Positions 40,474-48,375 of a stretch of 64,000 nt of DNA are shown piece after piece; position 1 is the stretch's first letter, and the number at the start of each line of letters is the position of its first letter. Below the pieces are notes generated by a model, which saw nothing but the letters and a program-made list of their open reading frames with translations, was not told the DNA's origin and did no database searches. The stretch comes from Clostridia bacterium (lineage in GTDB: Bacteria; Bacillota; Clostridia; Christensenellales; Aristaeellaceae): assembly GCA_017541105.1 (NCBI GenBank), contig JAFXZS010000010.1:62001-126000 (forward strand), read 5' to 3'. The position numbers were made by a program, and so were the translations under genes.

Positions 40474-41505
40474 TCAGGAGATGATCTCCGCGATTTCATA
40501 GATCAGTTTTTCTGTTTTATCCCATCCGAGGCACGGATCTGTGATCGATTGGCCGTACACATTTCCGCCCACTTTCTGGCAGCCGTCCTCGATATAGCTT
40601 TCAACCATAAAGCCTTTGACCAGATTTCTGACTTCCGGGCTGAGCTTCATGGAATTAAGAACTTCCTTGATAATCCGCGGCTGGGCAAACGGATTTTTTG
40701 CCGAGTTCGAGTGGTTGGTATCGATGATGACCGCGGGATTCAGAAGATTCTTCTCTTCATACATCTCGCTCAGGCGGATCAGGTCCTCAAAGTGGTAATT
40801 CGGCTGCGGTTCTCCGTGCTTGTTGGTATATCCGCGGAGGATTGCATGCGTATAAGGATTCCCCTTTGACTCGATTTCCCATCCGCGATAGATGAATGTG
40901 TGGGGATGTGACGCTGCCAGTATCGCGTTCAGCATGACGGCATAGTCGCCGCTGGTCGGGTTTTTCATGCCGACCGGTGACGAAATCGCGCTTGCCGTCA
41001 GCCGGTGCTGCTGATCTTCAACGCTTCTTGCTCCTACCGCGACATAAGCAAGAAGGTCATCCAGGTATGCGTAGTTTTCCGGATAAAGCATCTCGTCCGC
41101 GCAGGCAAACCCGGTTTCTGCGATGGCGCGCATGTGCAGGTGCCGGGTCGCGAGAATGCCTTTGAAAAGATCGCTCTTCTCTTTCGGATCAGGCTGATGG
41201 AGCATCCCTTTGTATCCTTCGCCCGTAGTCCGCGGTTTATTCGTGTAGATCCGCGGGGCAATAATGATTTTATCCTTCACTTTTTCCCGGATCGGACACA
41301 GCCTGGAAACATAGTCCACAACGCTGTCTTCCTTATCTGCGGAGCACGGTCCGATAATCAGGATAAGCTTATCTGAAAAGCCTTCGATAACCCGCTCAAT
41401 CTCTCTCTTGGCATCTTCGACTGCCTTCTCCGTTTCCCGGCTTGCGGGATACATCTCTTTCACTTCTTCCGGAAGCGCCAGCTTCCTGATGAACTTGGCA
41501 TTCAT
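40474..41505 (-). CDS. aroF: 3-deoxy-7-phosphoheptulonate (DAHP) synthase, class I AroF/G/H type
   Basis: First enzyme of the shikimate pathway: condenses PEP and erythrose-4-phosphate. 343 residues from ATG 41505 (AAGGAGG upstream). Signature segments: 'LILIIGPCSADKEDSVVDYV', 'PRTTGEGYKGMLHQPD', 'EMLYPENYAYLDDLLAYVAVGARSVEDQQHR', 'SSPVGMKNPTSG', 'RGWEIESKGNPYTHAILRGY', 'IIDTNHSNSAKNP' and 'FMVESYIEDGCQ'. These supply the PEP-binding Arg/Lys residues and the metal-binding Cys, His, Glu and Asp. It overlaps pheA by 4 bp and shares its phenylalanine attenuator, so it is probably the phenylalanine-responsive isozyme at the transcript level. Confidence 0.95.
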   Translation of the reverse strand: MNAKFIRKLALPEEVKEMYPASRETEKAVEDAKREIERVIEGFSDKLILIIGPCSADKEDSVVDYVSRLCPIREKVKDKIIIAPRIYTNKPRTTGEGYKGMLHQPDPKEKSDLFKGILATRHLHMRAIAETGFACADEMLYPENYAYLDDLLAYVAVGARSVEDQQHRLTASAISSPVGMKNPTSGDYAVMLNAILAASHPHTFIYRGWEIESKGNPYTHAILRGYTNKHGEPQPNYHFEDLIRLSEMYEEKNLLNPAVIIDTNHSNSAKNPFAQPRIIKEVLNSMKLSPEVRNLVKGFMVESYIEDGCQKVGGNVYGQSITDPCLGWDKTEKLIYEIAEIIS

Positions 41506-42344
41506 GCTTCTTCCTCCTTCTCGTCTATACACATCCCGGGAGTGTACGTGCCGATGACTTTGATGACTTCACAGACGGTTTTCAGCTGCTCAAGCATGCG
41601 CCATCCTTCTTCGGTGTCGAGCCGGCCTTCGATCTCTGTGTAGAAATAATACTGCCAGTTCACATCTTTGACCGGACGGCTGCGGATGACACGCATATTG
41701 TAATTATGCTTTCCGACAATCGTAATCGCACGGGCCAGCGCCCCGGCACAGTGCCTGATCGTGAACATCAGAATGGTGTTGCTTCCCGGCTGCACTGCTC
41801 CTGTCGCGTGCGCCCTTTGGAACACGGCAAACCTTGTCACATTTTGTGTGCTTTCATTGATGTTTTCGTCGAGGATCTCGAGCCCGTACAGTTCTGCCGC
41901 CCTGTAGCTTCCGATCGCGCCAAGGTTGGGATCCCCCTGCTGTGCCACTTTTTTTGCTGCTCTTGCAGTGTTTTCATATGGGACAGTTTCATAACCGGAC
42001 CGCGCGATATAATCTCCGCACTGTTCCAGCGCCTGCGGATGGCTGATTACTTTCCTGATTGTTGCAGCCGTACTTCCTTTCACGCCCAGAAGGCACTGTG
42101 AAATATGAAGTTCATATACGCCGGTTATCTCCAGCGTTCCGGCGAACATAAGGTCCGAAACCTGTCCGATTTCACCCGCGTAACTGTTTTCGATGGGAAG
42201 CACACAAGCTTCACAATTCCCCTTTTCGACCTGTTCATATGCCTCACGAAAGGTATAACAGGAAAGCAGTTCCTGATTCGAAAAGATTTTTTCTGTCGCA
42301 ATCCCGGCAAAGGATCCTTCGATTCCGCTGTAGGCAATCAACAT
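41502..42344 (-). CDS. pheA: Prephenate dehydratase with ACT domain
   Basis: Converts prephenate to phenylpyruvate, the committed step to phenylalanine. 280 residues; ATG 42344 is set by GGAGGG seven bases upstream. The catalytic domain has 'AYSGIEGSFAGIA', 'CVLPIENSYAGEIGQV', 'VISHPQALEQC', 'AAELYGLEIL' and the catalytic Thr in 'NVTRFAVFQR'. A C-terminal ACT domain ('CAGALARAITIVGKHNYNMRVIRSRPVK') gives feedback control by phenylalanine; the usual ESRP motif reads RSRP. No chorismate mutase domain is fused. First structural gene after the attenuator. Confidence 0.95.
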   Translation of the reverse strand: MLIAYSGIEGSFAGIATEKIFSNQELLSCYTFREAYEQVEKGNCEACVLPIENSYAGEIGQVSDLMFAGTLEITGVYELHISQCLLGVKGSTAATIRKVISHPQALEQCGDYIARSGYETVPYENTARAAKKVAQQGDPNLGAIGSYRAAELYGLEILDENINESTQNVTRFAVFQRAHATGAVQPGSNTILMFTIRHCAGALARAITIVGKHNYNMRVIRSRPVKDVNWQYYFYTEIEGRLDTEEGWRMLEQLKTVCEVIKVIGTYTPGMCIDEKEEEA

Positions 42345-42368
42345 TTTCAGTCCCTCCATCAGAGAAAT

Positions 42369-42406
42369 AAAAAACCACCGCCTTTCCCCAACTCAAAAGG
42401 CGGTGG
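42369..42406 (-). terminator. Attenuator terminator of the pheA-aroF operon
   Basis: Minus strand: an 11-bp stem, CCACCGCCTTT (42406-42396) with AAAGGCGGTGG (42385-42375), followed by six T. It lies between the leader peptide and pheA. The 5' arm (ATCCACCGC, 42408-42400) can instead pair with GCGATGGAT (42441-42433) in the leader peptide's last codons, 8 of 9 positions, giving an antiterminator. Confidence 0.9.
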
Positions 42407-42429
42407 ATCATCACGCTGTATGCGTCAGA

Positions 42430-42480
42430 TTAATCCATCGCTGACCTGCTAAAAAAGAAGCCGGATACGTACGGTCTCAT
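42430..42480 (-). CDS. pheL: Phenylalanine leader peptide (attenuation)
   Basis: A 16-codon frame encoding MRPYVSGFFFSRSAMD, with AAAGGAG nine bases before its ATG, between promoter and attenuator. Three consecutive Phe codons (42459-42451) and one Tyr act as the sensor. When charged tRNA-Phe is scarce the ribosome stalls there and leaves bases 42441-42433 free to form the antiterminator. When Phe is plentiful it reaches the stop at 42430, masks that segment and lets the terminator form. This reproduces classical pheL logic; it is read directly from sequence but untested. Confidence 0.88.
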   Translation of the reverse strand: MRPYVSGFFFSRSAMD

Positions 42481-42522
42481 TGCTGAAAGCTCCTTTCAAA
42501 AACGGCATCTGCCGTTGCGGGA

Positions 42523-42564
42523 ATCATATTCCGATGGAAAGTATTTGTCAACATTCCGGAATGT
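42523..42564 (-). promoter_or_regulatory. Promoter of the phe operon with adjoining palindrome
   Basis: Minus strand: perfect TTGACA (42551-42546), 17-bp spacer, TATGAT (42528-42523). A perfect 14-bp palindrome, ACATTCCGGAATGT (42551-42564), abuts the -35 box and may bind a regulator. A small AACGGCA/TGCCGTT hairpin with five T follows in the transcript start (about 42517-42497). Confidence 0.85.
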
Positions 42565-42715
42565 TTTCGTGTTGTTTTTATAAGGAAGATTACGGAATTG
42601 TAAAATGCCAACAAACTTAATTGTGTGTACCGCAGGCTTTATTTTCATGACGGAACCCTCTATAATGGACCTGCAGGCGGTTGGGGGCGACCCAGCAGCC
42701 GGCAAGGAAAACGCT

Positions 42716-42787
42716 ATGGATAACTGGCTGGAAACGAAACAGTTCCCGGTGCATTTGGAATTCGTCGGCGGGATCGTGCTCGGATGA
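42716..42787 (+). CDS. Possible 23-residue leader ORF before the nucleotidase gene
   Basis: ATG 42716 with AAGGAAA upstream encodes MDNWLETKQFPVHLEFVGG plus four residues and stops 23 bp before the nucleotidase start. A TATAAT at 42661-42666 with a weak -35 could drive both. It may be a real upstream peptide or chance. The remainder of the 329-bp stretch 42481-42809 is the phe promoter region and this leader. Confidence 0.25.
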   Translation: MDNWLETKQFPVHLEFVGGIVLG

Positions 42788-42809
42788 TTCTGGAAGAATG
42801 GAGGGCGCC

Positions 42810-43406
42810 ATGAAGATTTATGTGGATTTTGACGACTGCCTGAGCGAATCGGCAAGAGGTTTTTCCGACCTGGCGGCACAGCTGTTCGGGATCCATGTAC
42901 CCTATGAGGAGATGCGGGTTTTCAATCTCCAGACAGCCTTCAGCCTGACGGACGAACAGTATGCGAGGCTGCTTGCCGAAGGTCACGAGCCGGAACGGCT
43001 CCTGTCCTATGAAGAGGTGCCCGGTGCGTCGGAGGCCGTCCGCGAACTGATGCGCAGGGGCCATGAGGTGTCGGTGGTCACCGGCCGCCCGTTCAGCTCC
43101 TATGAACCGTCCCGCCTGTGGCTCGACCGGCACGGGCTGCGGGACGTCCGGATCTGGTTCCTGGACAAGTACGGCCGGGAGATTCACAGAGGGGAGAATG
43201 AATGCTGCCTGGACCTGGACGGTTTCTACCGGATGAAATTCGACTGCGCGGTGGAGGATTCGCCGTCTGCTTTCCGGCTTTTCGATCCCCTGCCGGAGAT
43301 GAAGGTGCTGGTCTTCGACCGGCCGTGGAACCGCGGGTACGAATTCCCGCGGGAGGGATATACCCGGTGCCCTGACTGGAAAACGATCCTGGGGATCGTG
43401 GGCTGA
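42810..43406 (+). CDS. HAD-like 5'(3')-deoxyribonucleotidase family protein
   Basis: A 198-residue cytosolic phosphatase-like protein starting at ATG 42810 (GGAGG upstream). The N-terminal 'KIYVDFDDCLSESARGF' corresponds to HAD motif I (Dx[D]x, here D-F-D-D-C). 'EVSVVTGRPFSSYEPS' is motif II (Thr), and 'MKFDCAVEDSPSAF' combines the motif III Lys with the motif IV acidic pair. The late 'VLVFDRPWNRGYEFP' is typical of the NT5C/YorS-type nucleotidases. Dephosphorylation of a (deoxy)nucleotide is the likely reaction; the natural substrate is not evident. Confidence 0.8.
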   Translation: MKIYVDFDDCLSESARGFSDLAAQLFGIHVPYEEMRVFNLQTAFSLTDEQYARLLAEGHEPERLLSYEEVPGASEAVRELMRRGHEVSVVTGRPFSSYEPSRLWLDRHGLRDVRIWFLDKYGREIHRGENECCLDLDGFYRMKFDCAVEDSPSAFRLFDPLPEMKVLVFDRPWNRGYEFPREGYTRCPDWKTILGIVG

Positions 43407-43533
43407 CAGCCGGGCCACGAAGGACGGGAACGCGGAGTTCCTGGCAAAGCGGCCGTTCAGGGTGAAGCTGATCCGGAAACTGTAAACAACCCAAAGGAGA
43501 TCCCCAGTCAGAGAAACCTGAAGCACGGGCATC

Positions 43534-43562
43534 TTGTGCTTTCCCGCAGAGTGGTATATGAT
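43534..43562 (+). promoter_or_regulatory. Promoter of the hydrogenase-maturation cluster
   Basis: TTGTGC (43534-43539), 17-bp spacer, TATGAT (43557-43562), 21 bp before the regulator's start codon. Confidence 0.65.
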
Positions 43563-43582
43563 ATGGGCGTGAGGTGTTGCGA

Positions 43583-43828
43583 ATGGAAACCCGGGTGGCT
43601 GTGCTGAGCATCATCGTGGAGAACGAGGATTCCGTCGGCGAACTGAACGAACTGCTCCATAAGTTCGGGAAGTACATCATCGGCCGGCTGGGGATCCCCT
43701 ACCGGCAGAAGAACGTGAACATCATCTGCATCGCGATTGACGCGCCGAACGATGAGATCAACGCCCTGACCGGAGCCCTGGGCCGTATCCGCGGCATCAC
43801 CGCAAAGGCAAACTATTCCAAGGTTTAA
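43583..43828 (+). CDS. TM1266-family putative regulator of the iron-only hydrogenase system
   Basis: An 81-residue protein starting METRVAVLSIIVENEDSVGELNELLHKFG in outline. ATG 43583 (GAGG eight bases upstream) is chosen over GTG 43574. It has the ferredoxin-like ACT/NikR-C fold pattern of the TM1266 family, ending 'IAIDAPNDEINALTGALGRIRGITAKANYSKV' (key segment DAPNDEINALTGALGR). Members sit beside hydE, hydF and hydG in many anaerobes; their ligand and mechanism are not established. The same context is found here, with hydF 152 bp downstream. Confidence 0.9.
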   Translation: METRVAVLSIIVENEDSVGELNELLHKFGKYIIGRLGIPYRQKNVNIICIAIDAPNDEINALTGALGRIRGITAKANYSKV

Positions 43829-43930
43829 CCGGAAACTGAACTGAATACCGCAATCCACATCCCCTGACGCCGAAACGAAACTTGAGGCGAAAGACAAGAT
43901 GTAACAGCCGGACGTATCCATGTCAGTATA

Positions 43931-43965
43931 CCGCTGTACCCTTGTCGAGGGGTACAGCGGTTTTT
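43931..43965 (+). terminator. Terminator-like hairpin directly before hydF
   Basis: A 10-bp stem, CCGCTGTACC (43931-43940) with GGTACAGCGG (43951-43960), is followed by five T and only 4-5 bases later by the hydF ribosome site (AGGAGG). It either ends the TM1266-like transcript or attenuates hydFEG expression. Confidence 0.75.
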
Positions 43966-43980
43966 GCATGAGGAGGGAAA

Positions 43981-45189
43981 ATGAGCCTGAACGAAACGCC
44001 GTCCGGCGAACGGACGCACATCGGATTTTTCGGCGCGCGGAATGCCGGGAAATCCAGCCTCGTCAACGCGGTGACCGGACAGGAGCTCGCTGTAGTTTCC
44101 GACGTCCGGGGCACCACAACCGACCCGGTGCGGAAAGCCATGGAGCTGCTGCCGCTGGGGCCGGTGGTGATCGTCGACACGCCGGGCTTTGACGACGAGG
44201 GAGCGCTGGGTATGGAACGGGTAAAAAAGGCCCGGGAGATCCTGCAGACCTGCGATATCGCCGTGCTGGTGGTTGACGCCGGCGTTGGGATGGGGGAAAC
44301 GGACCGGCAGCTGCTGGACCTGATCCGGGAGCGGGATATCCCGTACCTCGTTGCCTGGAACAAGACGGATCTCAATGAGACAAAGCCCGCGCCGGAAGGC
44401 GCTGCGAAGGCCAGCAGCCTGACCGGGGAGGGCGTCCACGCGCTGAAGGAGCGCCTGGCGAGCCTCATACCGGAAAAAGAGGAACGCGTGCTGGCGGGGG
44501 ACCTGGTCCCGCCCGGCAGCCTTTGCGTGCTGGTCTGCCCCATTGACAAATCCGCGCCGAAGGGGCGGCTGATCCTGCCCCAGCAGCAGGTGATCCGGGA
44601 CCTGATTGACCACGGCGCGATCCCGGTGGTCTGCCGGGATACAGAGCTGGCGGCGGCCCTGGAAAAGGCCGGGGAAACGCCGGCGGTCGTCATCACGGAC
44701 AGCCAGGCCTTCCGGACGGTCAGCGGAATCGTGCCGGAGGAGATCCCCCTGACGTCCTTCTCCATCCTGATGGCCCGGTACAAGGGCTTCCTGGAGACGG
44801 CGGTGGCGGGAATCCGCGCGGCGAAGGACCTGCGGGATGGCGACAGGGTGCTGCTGGCGGAAGGTTGCTCCCACCACCGGCAGTGCAACGACATCGGGAC
44901 GGTAAAGATCCCGGCCTGGCTGCGGAAATATACGGGGAAAGCCATCGAAATCGAAACCTGTTCCGGCCGGGAGTTTCCGGAGGACCTGGGCCCTTACCGG
45001 CTGGTGATCCACTGCGGAGGATGCATGCTGACGGAGGGGGCGATGCAGGCCCGGATGCGGCAGGCCGCCGCGCAGGGCGTTCCCTTTACGAACTACGGGA
45101 TCGCGATCGCCCTCATGACCGGCACGCTGGAGCGGAGCCTGCGGCTGTTCCCGGCGCTGCACGGGATGCTGACGGAGGACGGAACATGA
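43981..45189 (+). CDS. hydF: [FeFe]-hydrogenase H-cluster maturation GTPase HydF
   Basis: Scaffold on which the 2Fe subcluster is assembled before delivery to the hydrogenase. 402 residues from ATG 43981. The N-terminal GTPase domain has 'HIGFFGARNAGKSSLVNAV' (G1), 'VVSDVRGTTTDPV' (G2), 'IVDTPGFDDEG' (G3) and 'WNKTDL' (G4). A dimerisation region and a C-terminal cluster-binding domain follow, with the ligands C-x-H-x(~46)-H-C-x2-C: 'LAEGCSHHRQCNDIG' and 'LVIHCGGCMLTEGAMQAR'. It overlaps hydE by 4 bp. Confidence 0.97.
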   Translation: MSLNETPSGERTHIGFFGARNAGKSSLVNAVTGQELAVVSDVRGTTTDPVRKAMELLPLGPVVIVDTPGFDDEGALGMERVKKAREILQTCDIAVLVVDAGVGMGETDRQLLDLIRERDIPYLVAWNKTDLNETKPAPEGAAKASSLTGEGVHALKERLASLIPEKEERVLAGDLVPPGSLCVLVCPIDKSAPKGRLILPQQQVIRDLIDHGAIPVVCRDTELAAALEKAGETPAVVITDSQAFRTVSGIVPEEIPLTSFSILMARYKGFLETAVAGIRAAKDLRDGDRVLLAEGCSHHRQCNDIGTVKIPAWLRKYTGKAIEIETCSGREFPEDLGPYRLVIHCGGCMLTEGAMQARMRQAAAQGVPFTNYGIAIALMTGTLERSLRLFPALHGMLTEDGT

Positions 45190-46259
45190 CGGAAAGAATC
45201 CGGGAACTGATCCGAAAACTGGAGCGGGAGCGGAGCCTTCCGGAAGCGGAATACGCGGAGCTGGTCCGGGACCGGGACGAAGAAGCGGCGGAGCTGCTGG
45301 CCGCCCTTGCGGCCGAAAAGCGGAAGGCCGTTTTCGGAAACGCGGTCTATATCCGGGGACTGATCGAGATCAGCAGCATTTGCAAAAACAACTGCCTGTA
45401 CTGCGGGATCCGCCAGGGCAATCCCTGCGCGGAGCGGTACCGGCTGACGGCGGAGGAGATCCTCGCCTGCGCGAACGAGGGGGCGGGGCTCGGGTTCCGG
45501 ACCTTCGTGCTGCAGGGCGGTGAGGATCCGTACTACACGGACGAAAGGCTCAGCGGGATCGTCCGGGCAATCAAAGAGCGCCATCCGGACTGCGCGGTCA
45601 CGCTGTCCATGGGCGAGCGGAGCCGGGAAAGCTACGAGGCACTGTACGTGGCCGGGGCGGACCGCTACCTCCTGCGGCATGAAACGGCGGACCCCGGGCA
45701 CTATGCCCTGTTGCATCCCCGGGAGATGTCCTTCGAAAACCGGATGCGGTGCCTGCGGGACCTCAAGGAGCTCGGGTACCAGACCGGCACCGGGATCATG
45801 GTGGGCTCGCCGTACCAGACGCCGGAGATCCTGGCGAAGGACCTGAAGTTTATCGAAACCTTCCGGCCGGAGATGTGCGGCATCGGGCCGTTCATCCCGC
45901 ACCGGCACACATGCTTCCGGGACGAGCCGGCCGGGACCCTGGAGCTGACGCTGTTCCTGCTGTCGGTGATTCGGCTGATCCTGCCGGAGGTGCTGCTGCC
46001 GGCGACGACGGCACTGGGGACGATCCATCCCCGGGGCCGGGAGCTGGGCATTCTGGCCGGCGCGAACGTGGTCATGCCCAACCTGTCGCCGGTAGGCGTG
46101 CGGAAGAAATACGAGCTGTATGACAACAAGATCTGCACCGGTGAGGAGTCGGCGCAGTGCCGGGACTGCCTGGAAGCGCGCATGCGGCCGATCGGGTACC
46201 GGCTGGTCACGGACCGGGGAGACGCCCCGGTATGGAAGAGAGAACCGGCACGGACATAA
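45186..46259 (+). CDS. hydE: [FeFe]-hydrogenase H-cluster radical SAM maturase HydE
   Basis: Radical SAM enzyme acting in synthesis of the 2Fe subcluster (processing of the Fe-CO-cysteine complex made by HydG). 357 residues; the start ATGA overlaps the hydF stop. The cluster motif is CxxxCxxC in 'SSICKNNCLYCGIR' near residue 65. The TIM-barrel segments 'FVLQGGEDPYYTD', 'LRHETADPGHYALLHP', 'TGTGIMVGSPYQT', 'GIGPFIPHRHTCF' and 'GANVVMPNLSPV' are characteristic. A C-terminal 'ICTGEESAQCRDCLEARM' may hold the second, accessory cluster found in some HydE proteins. Confidence 0.96.
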   Translation: MTERIRELIRKLERERSLPEAEYAELVRDRDEEAAELLAALAAEKRKAVFGNAVYIRGLIEISSICKNNCLYCGIRQGNPCAERYRLTAEEILACANEGAGLGFRTFVLQGGEDPYYTDERLSGIVRAIKERHPDCAVTLSMGERSRESYEALYVAGADRYLLRHETADPGHYALLHPREMSFENRMRCLRDLKELGYQTGTGIMVGSPYQTPEILAKDLKFIETFRPEMCGIGPFIPHRHTCFRDEPAGTLELTLFLLSVIRLILPEVLLPATTALGTIHPRGRELGILAGANVVMPNLSPVGVRKKYELYDNKICTGEESAQCRDCLEARMRPIGYRLVTDRGDAPVWKREPART

Positions 46260-46281
46260 TCAAAAAAAGGAGAAGAAGACC

Positions 46282-47730
46282 ATGGCAGTGTACGATCCCA
46301 AATCCCTGAAAGCGGAAGAATTCATCAACGACGAGGAAATCCGCGCCACGCTGGCGTACGCGGAGGAGAACAAAAACAATGTGGAGCTGATCGACGAAAT
46401 CCTGGAGAAGGCCCGCCCCGTGAAGAACGGAAACGGGTGCACCTGCCGGGGGCTGACCCACCGGGAGGCCTCCGTGCTGCTGGCCTGCGAGATTCCGGAA
46501 AAAATTAAGAAAATGTATGAAATCGCGGAGGAGATCAAGCTGGCGTTCTACGGGAACCGCATCGTGCTGTTCGCCCCGCTGTACCTGTCCAACTACTGCG
46601 TCAACGGCTGCCTCTACTGCCCCTACCACCTGAAGAACAAGCACATTGCCCGGAAAAAGCTGACCCAGGAGGAGCTGAAGGCGGAGGTCATCGCCCTGCA
46701 GGATATGGGTCACAAGCGGCTGGCCATCGAGGCCGGCGAGGATCCGGTGAACAATCCCATCGAGTATATCCTTGACTGCATCCATACGATCTACAGCGTC
46801 CACCATAAGAACGGCGACATCCGCCGGGTCAACGTGAACATCGCCGCCACCACGGTGGAGAACTACCGGAAGCTGAAGGAGGCCGGCATCGGAACGTATA
46901 TCCTGTTCCAGGAGACCTACCACAAGGAGAGCTACCTGCGGCTGCATCCCACCGGCCCAAAGCACGATTACGACTACCATACCGAGGCGATGGACCGGGC
47001 CATGGAAGGCGGCATCGACGACGTGGGCCTGGGCGTGCTGTTCGGCCTGGAACTGTACAAGTATGAGTTCGCCGGCCTGATCATGCACGCGGAGCACCTG
47101 GAGGCGGTGCACGGCGTCGGGCCGCACACGATCAGCGTTCCACGGGTCAAGCGGGCGGACGATATCGATCCGGATATGTTCGACAACGGCATCGACGACG
47201 AGACCTTCACGAAGATCGCGGCCTGCATCCGCCTGGCGGTACCCTATACCGGGATGATCGTTTCCACCCGGGAAACGGAGGAGGTCCGCCGGAAACTGCT
47301 GCAGGTCGGTATCTCCCAGGTCAGCGGCGCGTCCCGCACCTCGGTGGGCGGCTATACGGAGGAGGAACGGCCCCACGACACGGAGCAGTTCGACGTCTCG
47401 GACCAGCGGACGCTGGACGAGGTGGTCCACTGGCTGATGCAGACCGGGCATATCCCGTCCTTCTGCACGGCCTGCTACCGGGAAGGCCGGACCGGCGACC
47501 GGTTTATGAGCCTGTGCAAGAACGGGCAGATCCTGAACTGCTGCCATCCGAACGCCCTGATGACACTGGCGGAATACCTGGAGGACTACGCCTCCCCCGA
47601 AACAAAGGAAACCGGTTACAGAATGATCGAGGAGGAACTGAAGCGGATCCCGAAGGAGAATGTTCGTCAAATCGCCGGAGAGCATATCCGGGACATCCGG
47701 TCCTCCAACCGGCGGGACTTCCGCTTCTGA
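46282..47730 (+). CDS. hydG: [FeFe]-hydrogenase H-cluster radical SAM maturase HydG
   Basis: Cleaves tyrosine to supply CO and CN ligands and builds an Fe(CO)2(CN)-cysteine unit. 482 residues; ATG 46282 follows AAAGGAG. The radical-SAM motif is CVNGCLYCPYH near residue 110. Later segments 'LAIEAGEDPVNNPIEYIL', 'LFQETYHKESYLRLHP', 'IDDVGLGVLFGLELYKYEF' and 'RVKRADDIDPD' match HydG. The C-terminal auxiliary cluster ligands are in 'FCTACYREGRTGDRFM', which supplies CxxC, and the downstream 'LNCCHPNALMTL'. Third gene of the hydF-hydE-hydG unit; no hydrogenase structural gene is in the window. Confidence 0.97.
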   Translation: MAVYDPKSLKAEEFINDEEIRATLAYAEENKNNVELIDEILEKARPVKNGNGCTCRGLTHREASVLLACEIPEKIKKMYEIAEEIKLAFYGNRIVLFAPLYLSNYCVNGCLYCPYHLKNKHIARKKLTQEELKAEVIALQDMGHKRLAIEAGEDPVNNPIEYILDCIHTIYSVHHKNGDIRRVNVNIAATTVENYRKLKEAGIGTYILFQETYHKESYLRLHPTGPKHDYDYHTEAMDRAMEGGIDDVGLGVLFGLELYKYEFAGLIMHAEHLEAVHGVGPHTISVPRVKRADDIDPDMFDNGIDDETFTKIAACIRLAVPYTGMIVSTRETEEVRRKLLQVGISQVSGASRTSVGGYTEEERPHDTEQFDVSDQRTLDEVVHWLMQTGHIPSFCTACYREGRTGDRFMSLCKNGQILNCCHPNALMTLAEYLEDYASPETKETGYRMIEEELKRIPKENVRQIAGEHIRDIRSSNRRDFRF

Positions 47731-47758
47731 CCGGAGAATGGAAAATACCGGCAAATGA

Positions 47759-47787
47759 TTGAACTGTCTCGTAAAACCGAATATACT
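47759..47787 (+). promoter_or_regulatory. Promoter of the GNAT gene
   Basis: TTGAAC (47759-47764), 17-bp spacer, TATACT (47782-47787), 40 bp before ATG 47828. Confidence 0.65.
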
Positions 47788-47827
47788 TTGGAAGACTACA
47801 ACCGATCCGGACAAAGGATGTGACAGC

Positions 47828-48358
47828 ATGCTGAGGCTGAGGCCGTACAAGCACTGCGACGCGGAAAAGATCGCTGCGTGGGTGCAGGATGAGAACGTAT
47901 ACCTCAAATGGGGCGGAAAGCTCATCGGGGAGTTCCCGCTTTCGGCGGAAACGATCGACCGGACATATACCCTGGAGAACGGGAAATGCGAGGAGCCGGA
48001 CAATTTCTATCCCTGGGTCGCGCTGGATGAAGGCGGCGGCGTCGTGGGCCACTTCATCATGCGGTACTTGCACGGGGACCGCCGGATCCTGCGCTTCGGC
48101 TGGGTCGTCGTGGATCACAACGCCCGCGGAAAAGGCGTCGGAACGGAAATGCTGCGGGCCGGGCTGAAATATGCCTTCGGGTTCCTGGACGCGGAGGCCG
48201 TCACGATCGGCGTGTTCGAAAACAACGAAAACGCCCGCCGCTGCTACCGGAAGGTGGGCTTTACCGACACAGGGATCAGGGAAGAAGAGCCCTGGAACGT
48301 GATTGAGATGGAGCTGAAGAAGGAAGATTATAATCGTTTGGCGTCTTGCGGTAAATAG
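47828..48358 (+). CDS. GNAT family N-acetyltransferase
   Basis: A 176-residue acetyltransferase of the RimJ/RimL-like group, starting at ATG 47828 (AAAGGATG upstream). It begins 'LRLRPYKHCDAEKIAAWVQDENVYLKWGG'. The acetyl-CoA pyrophosphate loop is 'VVVDHNARGKGVGTEMLRAGLKYAFG' (R/Q-x-x-G-x-G/A pattern), and the C-terminal 'VFENNENARRCYRKVGFTDTG' is the usual end of the fold. The substrate may be a protein N-terminus, an antibiotic or a metabolite; nothing in the context decides. It has its own promoter and converges with sbcC. Confidence 0.9.
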   Translation: MLRLRPYKHCDAEKIAAWVQDENVYLKWGGKLIGEFPLSAETIDRTYTLENGKCEEPDNFYPWVALDEGGGVVGHFIMRYLHGDRRILRFGWVVVDHNARGKGVGTEMLRAGLKYAFGFLDAEAVTIGVFENNENARRCYRKVGFTDTGIREEEPWNVIEMELKKEDYNRLASCGK

Positions 48359-48375
48359 ATCTGTTTTTTCCTCTG

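Noticed and set aside
42605..42787. 60-codon open frame before the nucleotidase gene
   Set aside because: Its start lies upstream of the probable TATAAT and has no ribosome site; only the internal 23-codon part is kept, at low confidence.
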